Source: Natronocella acetinitrilica
GTDB lineage: Bacteria > Pseudomonadota > Gammaproteobacteria > Nitrococcales > Aquisalimonadaceae
Direction of reading: 5' to 3'
Assembly: GCF_024170285.1 (NCBI RefSeq)
Contig: NZ_JALJXV010000009.1
Coordinates: 124,001-188,000 of the forward strand
Length of the DNA: 64,000 nt
Below, piece after piece: positions 59,039 through 64,000 of this stretch. Both the position numbers and the translations under genes were made by a program. Below the pieces are notes generated by a model, which had not been told where the DNA came from, searched no databases, and worked only from the letters and a program-made list of their open reading frames with translations. Each line of letters starts with the position of its first letter. Position 1 is the first letter of the stretch.

Positions 59039-60730
59039 ATGAGCTTTGCCAGTGTAGACTCGGGCAGCCTGCCGAGCGGCAGGCCGGACCGAGACCGTTT
59101 CGATGAGCGGCCCAAGTCCGTGGAGCAATGGCTTGCACAGTTGCCTGTCGCGGACCCGAACGTCACCGGTCGGCGTATTCTGGATGTCCTGGAGGCGGCT
59201 TCCGCTACCAAGCTCAAACCAGAGGCCCGACTTGGCCACCTGACCCAGCTGGAGCGCATCGTCGCCTACGTGGTGGACAGTCTGCGCAAGCGCTATCACC
59301 TGCAGCCATTGCCCCTGCCCAGTCGCAGTGCCCAGGCTGCGCGTTTGCTGTTTCAGTTGTCCGAGGCCATGGTACGTGGCTATCGGCTCGTCCTGCTCAC
59401 CGACCCGCGTGGCCTGTTCGGGTTGCGGCGGGGTCAGCGCGCCAGGGCGCAGCTTGGTGTCTGTCGTCACACAGGCGTGGTGCTGATGGAATGCTGGCAA
59501 CTCTACCGTCGCCCGCCTCCGGGAGTCTGGATCACCCTGCACGGCAGTTGGCGGGTCGCCTCGGCCCAGCGCATTCATCGTCGTCCGATACCGGCTCTGG
59601 ATGGACGACGCAGCGTCGACGACGTATACAAGCAACTGCTTTTGACAGCGGCCTGTGACCCGTGGCGCATGCCCCGTGGCCGGGTCCAGGTCGTGCATCG
59701 GATGCTTGGCGAGCTTGCGCGATATGCGGTGTTCGGCGAGGTTGATGGCAAGGGTGGACCGGCGTTCCTGGTGAATGCCGAAGGTGATGAAGAGCCGTGT
59801 CCCGTTGATGCTGCCCAGGGGCAGCCAACGGAGAATGCGCTTTACCTGCAGACGGATGGGCTCTGTCGCGTGCTCAGTGAACGCCGCGACAAGCAATTGC
59901 GGACTGATCGGGGGGGCGATGACAGGGGTGATGACGATGCCACCACCATGCAGGACATGATTGATGCGCTTGCCCGGACCACCAGCCGTGCCTTCGACAG
60001 ATCACCTCAACGCGGTTCCGTTTCATTGGTCTTCGGGCTTAGCCGCATTCGCCGTGTCCTGGAGGTTGCCTCGGAGAAAGCTGCGACTGAGCCGGTGGGC
60101 AATGGCAGCGACTTCGGTGCTACTGAACTCACCTGGGAAGGCGCGGAAGACCTGGACGACGACATCTGGGAAATTTCATCGCAGCTACGTGCCGACGCCG
60201 AACACCTGGTCGCAGCCCCGGTGGAGGGTTTCTCAGGTCGCGAATACGGTGATGCAGAGACTGAACAGGAGCGAGGCTGGCATCTCGTGAATCGCAGCCC
60301 CGGAGGCTACTGCCTGCATTGCCCGGAGAATTCCGGCAGCCGGGCCCGTGTCGGTGAGATCGTGCTGCTCAGTCATATCGAGGGCGGGCACGGTGGCCGC
60401 GGCGAGACGGCGGTGGTTCGTTGGCTCAAACGCGAAGGTGGCGCGGGCATGCGTATAGGCGTGGAGCTGCTTGGCACAGAGCCCCTGCCGGTCATGGCGG
60501 CAGTTCTGAATCCGGACATGGCCACCACCGATCCCCGCGAAAGCCTGCTGTTACAGGCAGATCCCGATGGCAAGCCTGATGAGACCCTGGTCGTGCCACC
60601 CATGCAGGTCGCCACCGAATACCGGGTCGAAGTGCGTGGGTCGACCTTGGTTCGCGAACTCGAACTGCTGGAAGAGCGGCAATCCAGTCCGGTTTTCAGG
60701 CAGTTCGCATTCCGGGGGATGGGACACTAA
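59039..60730 (+). CDS. FimW-like / atypical PilZ protein (putative c-di-GMP effector)
   Basis: The protein has 563 residues from the ATG at 59039 (a TTG at 59027 is possible). It has no transmembrane region. The long N-terminal part (about 25-300) has regions such as QPLPLPSRSAQAARLLFQLS and RGYRLVLL. The C-terminal 170 residues include a PilZ-like NxSxxG motif in HLVNRSPGGYCL, followed by GEIVLLSH and MRIGVELLG. A clear RxxxR c-di-GMP motif is not found, so binding may be degenerate. Size and layout resemble P. aeruginosa FimW, but this is recall, not alignment. Confidence 0.5.
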   Translation: MSFASVDSGSLPSGRPDRDRFDERPKSVEQWLAQLPVADPNVTGRRILDVLEAASATKLKPEARLGHLTQLERIVAYVVDSLRKRYHLQPLPLPSRSAQAARLLFQLSEAMVRGYRLVLLTDPRGLFGLRRGQRARAQLGVCRHTGVVLMECWQLYRRPPPGVWITLHGSWRVASAQRIHRRPIPALDGRRSVDDVYKQLLLTAACDPWRMPRGRVQVVHRMLGELARYAVFGEVDGKGGPAFLVNAEGDEEPCPVDAAQGQPTENALYLQTDGLCRVLSERRDKQLRTDRGGDDRGDDDATTMQDMIDALARTTSRAFDRSPQRGSVSLVFGLSRIRRVLEVASEKAATEPVGNGSDFGATELTWEGAEDLDDDIWEISSQLRADAEHLVAAPVEGFSGREYGDAETEQERGWHLVNRSPGGYCLHCPENSGSRARVGEIVLLSHIEGGHGGRGETAVVRWLKREGGAGMRIGVELLGTEPLPVMAAVLNPDMATTDPRESLLLQADPDGKPDETLVVPPMQVATEYRVEVRGSTLVRELELLEERQSSPVFRQFAFRGMGH

Positions 60731-60735
60731 CGTCG

Positions 60736-60981
60736 TTATTGCTGCTGGTGTCGCATGGCCTGCTCGATGCGCTGCAGCGCGAGTTCGATCCGGTTGAGTT
60801 CCTCTGCGGTGACGCGGGCTATTTCCTGAAGGACCTCGGCGTTCTCAAGCTCCTGGGCCTGTTCATCCAGATCCCGGTCCAGCCCACGGCGAAAATCCAG
60901 ATTGATCTTGCGCAATCTCTCGGCGAGAGCGTCGCGTTGTTTTTCCAGCGTCTCCCGGCGCTGCTTGAGATCCTGTTGCAT
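60736..60981 (-). CDS. DksA/TraR-like coiled-coil protein lacking the zinc finger
   Basis: The protein has 81 residues, a continuous helical hairpin. The segment LAERLRKINLDFRRGLDRDL then DEQAQELENAEVLQEIARVT resembles the coiled coil of DksA/TraR proteins (typically LRKIEHDLRRPLDPDWEEQA with ENDEVLE). It stops at the point where the Cys4 zinc finger would begin. It may be a short variant that enters the RNA polymerase secondary channel, or simply a coiled coil. It faces the FimW-like gene with 5 bp between stops. Confidence 0.55.
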   Translation of the reverse strand: MQQDLKQRRETLEKQRDALAERLRKINLDFRRGLDRDLDEQAQELENAEVLQEIARVTAEELNRIELALQRIEQAMRHQQQ

Positions 60982-61071
60982 TGGCGCACTCCGCGTTACG
61001 CGTTGCCCGCTGGCCGATGGTATCTTTGCGGCTGCCGGGGATGAACCCCATTGTCAGCGCGAAGGAATGTA

Positions 61072-62328
61072 ATGTCGATAGCCCGTCGTCTGTTTCGGGG
61101 CCTCCTGCCCCTGCTGATCCTCGGATCGGCGATCCTCGTTGTTGCTGCCCTGATGGCTACCCGACCGGAGACGGTGCCGGTCCCGGCGGAGGAGCGGGCA
61201 TGGCCCGTTGAAGCGGTGCAAGCTGTCCGGGGTGCACATGCGCCCATTCTGCGCTTGCACGGGTTCATCGAGTCACCCCGCGCTGCCACCCTTCGCTCGG
61301 CCGTGGAGGCGGATGTGGCCGAGGTACTCATTCGTGAGGGTGACAGTGTGGCCGCCGGTGATCCGCTGATTCGGCTTGATCCCGAGGAGCTGGAGCTCGC
61401 CCTGCGGGAGCGCCGTGCGGAGGTGGCGGACCTTGAGGCGCAGCTTGCAGTGGAGCGTCAGCGCATCGTCGGCGACCGCCGCGATCTGGAGAGCGAAGAG
61501 CGGCTGCTGGCCATTGTTCGGCGGGAGATGGAGCGTATCAGCAATCTGGCGTCTGAGGCCTTCACCTCCCAGGCCGAAGTCGACCAGGTCAGTCGTAATC
61601 TGGAGCAGCAGATACTCGCGGTGAGCGCGCGCAGGCTGGCGGTAGCCAGTGCCGATGCCCGTCTGGCACAGCTCGAGGCGCGGCTTCAACGTGCCCAGGC
61701 ACTTGCTGCCCGGGCCGAGCTGAATCTGGCTCGTAGTAACGTTGCGGCGCCCTTCGACGGGCGTATCGCCGATCTCCACGTTGCACCGGGAGACCGCGTC
61801 GGCCCCGGCGAGGTGCTTGTGGCGCTGTACGACAGCGACGCACTGGAAATCCGTGCCATGGTGACCAGCACCCATGTGGCTCGACTGCGCCAGGCATTGC
61901 AGACCGGAGAGCTTGAGGCCCACGCCGTGGTGGACGGGGCCTCAGTCCCCGTCCGCCTATCGCGCCTGGCGGGTCGCGCCGACCCCGGGCAGGGCGGACT
62001 GGATGCACTGTTCGCCATTCCCCCGGGTGCTGACCTGCTGCTGGGTCGATTCGCCACCCTCGAGCTCACACTGCCCGCGGAGCCCGACAGCGTGCTGCTG
62101 CCATTCGAAGCCTTGTATGAGACCACCCGTATCTATCGTGTCCGCGACGGGCGGATGGAAGCGGTAAGCATCGAGCGCATCGGCGAAGCCCGCATGCCTG
62201 ACGGACGGCGTGGGGTGCTGGTGCGAAGCGATGTGCTCCAGGACAACGATCTTGTTGTGGTCACCCAGTTGCCCCAGGCCATGGAGGGCCTGTCGGTCCG
62301 GGCCGTAGAGCGTGGTGACGGCACATGA
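61072..62328 (+). CDS. RND efflux periplasmic adaptor (membrane fusion protein)
   Basis: The protein has 418 residues from the ATG at 61072 with AAGGA upstream. The N-terminal anchor (LLPLLILGSAILVVAALMA) is followed by a biotinyl-lipoyl half-motif VLIREGDSVAAGDPLIRLDP, a long alpha-hairpin coiled coil (about 100-200), the second lipoyl half NVAAPFDGRIADLHVAPGDR, and a beta-barrel domain. It links the inner-membrane pump to an outer-membrane channel. Its stop overlaps the start of the pump gene (ATGA). Confidence 0.88.
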   Translation: MSIARRLFRGLLPLLILGSAILVVAALMATRPETVPVPAEERAWPVEAVQAVRGAHAPILRLHGFIESPRAATLRSAVEADVAEVLIREGDSVAAGDPLIRLDPEELELALRERRAEVADLEAQLAVERQRIVGDRRDLESEERLLAIVRREMERISNLASEAFTSQAEVDQVSRNLEQQILAVSARRLAVASADARLAQLEARLQRAQALAARAELNLARSNVAAPFDGRIADLHVAPGDRVGPGEVLVALYDSDALEIRAMVTSTHVARLRQALQTGELEAHAVVDGASVPVRLSRLAGRADPGQGGLDALFAIPPGADLLLGRFATLELTLPAEPDSVLLPFEALYETTRIYRVRDGRMEAVSIERIGEARMPDGRRGVLVRSDVLQDNDLVVVTQLPQAMEGLSVRAVERGDGT

Positions 62329-64000
62329 ACCCGACGGCGGCACCGGAGGAACGGTCGTGGATCGCCTTCATTGCCCGGCATCCGGTTGGCGCCAACCTCA
62401 TCATGCTGCTCATGATCATCTCCGGTCTCTGGGCCCTGCAGCAGCTCAACACCCAATTTTTCCCCAGCTTCGAGTTGGATTTCGTGCAGGTGCAGGTGGA
62501 ATGGCGGGGTGCCACGGCGGAAGACGTGGCAGACGCCATCACCGCTCCGCTGGAAGACGAGCTGCGCGATCTCGATGGCCTGCGGACCATGACCTCCGTT
62601 TCCGGCGAAAACATGGCAACCATCATCCTCGAGCTGGAGGAGGGCATCGACATCAGCGAGGCCACGGAGTCCATCAAGGACCGGGTGGCCCGTGTCAGGA
62701 ATCTGCCGGCGGATGCTCGCGAACCGACAGTCACCCGGGTGGTGCGCTATGACCCCATCGCCCGTGTACTGGTCACGGGCGACGTGGATCCCCTGGAGCT
62801 GCGGGAGCTGGTTCGAACCCTGGAGGACGAACTGCTGGAACGGGGGGTCGCGAACATCGAGATCACTGGTCTGGCCGACCAGGAGATCCGCATCGAATTG
62901 CCCCAGAGTCGTCTGCTGGACCTGAACCTGAGCTTCCGTGATTTCGCTGGTCTCATTGCCCGCCAGAGTCTCGATCTGCCCGCCGGCGAGGTGGGCGAGG
63001 GCGATGTTGCCCGGCGCTTGCGGGGGCTCGATCAGGCGCGCACCGCTGCGGCTTTCGAAGACCTTCCGGTGACGCTACCCGGCGGTAACACCGTCAACCT
63101 CGGGGACATAGCCACTGTCAGCCGAGCGGATCGGGACAACACCGTGCGGTTGCGCTATGAGGGACGACCAGCCATCGAGTTGCTGCTGCAACGTGCCGAG
63201 CGTGAGGATGCCCTTGCCGCGGCGCGTATTCTCGATGAATTCATGGCCGAGCGGCCCGGTACTCTGCCGAGCAGCGTGCAACTCTCCGTCTTCGACGAGT
63301 TCTGGCAGTTCCTGCTCGAACGCATCCAGCTTCTGCTGAAGAACGGCGCAGGCGGTCTGTTGCTGGTGGTAGCAGTGATGCTGCTGTTCCTGTCCTCCCG
63401 CTTGGCCTTCTGGGTGGGGCTTGGTATCCCCGTTTCGTTTCTCGCCGCCATGGTGGCCCTGTTGCTTGCCGGTGGCAGCATCAACATGATCAGCCTGTTC
63501 GGTCTGATCATGGCCCTTGGCATCATTGTCGATAACGCCATCGTGGTAGGGGAAAACGCCCTTGCCCGCTACCAGGGGGGGGAGGCACCGGCGGAGGCCG
63601 CGATCAACGGCGCCCGGCGGATGCTGGTGCCGGTGATGGCTGCATCCCTGACCACCATTGCTGCTTTTCTGCCCCTGATGATCATTGGTGGGCCTATCGG
63701 CAACATCCTCTTTTCCATTCCCCTGGTGGTGGTCTGTGCGATTGCGGCCTCCATCATCCAGGCCTTTTTCATTCTGCCTGGCCACTTGCGACGCACCTTC
63801 GAGCGGGGTGAGGGCATGGCGCCCAGCAAGACCCGCGAGCGTATCGATGGCGTCTTCAACCGCTTCCGCGATGGGCCGTTCCGCCGTGCTGTCTCTGCGG
63901 CACTGGATTACCGCTGGGCGACCCTGGCCGCAGCGGTGGGCATACTCGCAGTCTCCATGGCCCTGGTTCCCGCCGGACGACTACCGTTTACGTTCTTTCC
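62325..64000 (+). CDS. RND efflux transporter (AcrB/HAE-type), 3' end outside window
   Basis: The frame opens at the ATG at 62325 and is still open at the window edge (558 of about 1,030 residues). TM1 (PVGANLIMLLMIISGLWALQ) is followed by the porter domain beginning FFPSFELDFVQVQVEWRGAT. From about residue 340 come TM2-TM6 with LFGLIMALGIIVDNAIVVGE, which contains the conserved TM4 Asp of the proton relay. The pore is of the CusA/MdtC-like heavy RND branch with a shorter periplasmic part. Substrate unknown. Confidence 0.9.
   Translation, partial: MNPTAAPEERSWIAFIARHPVGANLIMLLMIISGLWALQQLNTQFFPSFELDFVQVQVEWRGATAEDVADAITAPLEDELRDLDGLRTMTSVSGENMATIILELEEGIDISEATESIKDRVARVRNLPADAREPTVTRVVRYDPIARVLVTGDVDPLELRELVRTLEDELLERGVANIEITGLADQEIRIELPQSRLLDLNLSFRDFAGLIARQSLDLPAGEVGEGDVARRLRGLDQARTAAAFEDLPVTLPGGNTVNLGDIATVSRADRDNTVRLRYEGRPAIELLLQRAEREDALAAARILDEFMAERPGTLPSSVQLSVFDEFWQFLLERIQLLLKNGAGGLLLVVAVMLLFLSSRLAFWVGLGIPVSFLAAMVALLLAGGSINMISLFGLIMALGIIVDNAIVVGENALARYQGGEAPAEAAINGARRMLVPVMAASLTTIAAFLPLMIIGGPIGNILFSIPLVVVCAIAASIIQAFFILPGHLRRTFERGEGMAPSKTRERIDGVFNRFRDGPFRRAVSAALDYRWATLAAAVGILAVSMALVPAGRLPFTFF

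Overview
The window is 64 kb of GC-rich, gene-dense chromosome. The gene set (complete C-P lyase operon, PilZ-like/FimW-like protein, RND efflux, Aer-type chemoreceptor, CynX-like MFS) and the style of the intergenic palindromes point to a free-living, heterotrophic, probably halophilic gammaproteobacterium of the Ectothiorhodospiraceae/Halomonadaceae kind. The exact genus cannot be read from the sequence. I saw no rRNA, tRNA, CRISPR array or intact insertion sequence.

Layout. (1) 1-4.1 kb: tail of an AraC regulator, a methyltransferase, a pirin with a divergent LysR regulator, and a VOC protein. (2) 4.1-9.2 kb: a scarred accessory stretch. It has a 270-bp MITE-like element, solo copies of its ends, two genes that lost their middles (a cytosine/nucleoside deaminase and a short-chain dehydrogenase), a small repeat-bearing protein paired with a B12-type radical SAM enzyme, and an AtuA-like/DUF4387 pair. 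(3) 9.2-23.1 kb: phosphonate use. phnN stands alone. An ArsR-controlled permease follows, and then two back-to-back minus-strand units: phnGHIJKLM plus a 2H phosphoesterase gene, and phnDCEE plus phnX. The divergent phnF repressor lies at the far end. A four-repeat Pho box precedes phnD. (4) 23-32.5 kb: a second pirin, a cardiolipin-synthase-like PLD, a DEDD exoribonuclease, an Aer-like receptor, a LOV-GGDEF-EAL photoreceptor, a D-amino-acid dehydrogenase-like oxidase and a creatininase-family amidohydrolase.

(5) 32.5-39.3 kb: a glutamine-synthetase-like/glutamate-synthase-like operon (glnT-glxB-glxC-glxD plus an XRE-cupin regulator) behind a good sigma-54 promoter, with a divergent amidase. 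(6) 39.6-46.8 kb: an oligopeptide-type ABC importer with an oversized binding protein and an enlarged permease. (7) 47-54.5 kb: an MFS transporter, a LysR regulator and a divergent polar-amino-acid ABC importer in one operon with a DUF1989 protein and an allantoate/N-carbamoyl-amino-acid amidohydrolase. This looks like uptake and breakdown of a nitrogen-rich ureide or carbamoyl compound. (8) 54.6-64 kb: a CDF metal transporter, an SDR, a YdgA-like DUF945 protein, a small conserved-looking ORF, a FimW-like protein, a DksA-like coiled coil, and an RND efflux pair that runs off the end.

The theme is scavenging of phosphorus (phn) and nitrogen (glnT/glx, ureide, amidase, D-amino acid). The most novel material is non-coding. 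Three 110-bp elements (29-bp arms, 52-nt conserved core) sit in three convergent gene gaps. Their outer arms differ completely in sequence between copies yet stay self-complementary. A bulged-C hairpin repeat accompanies two of them, and a structured MITE has all its copies beside damaged genes.
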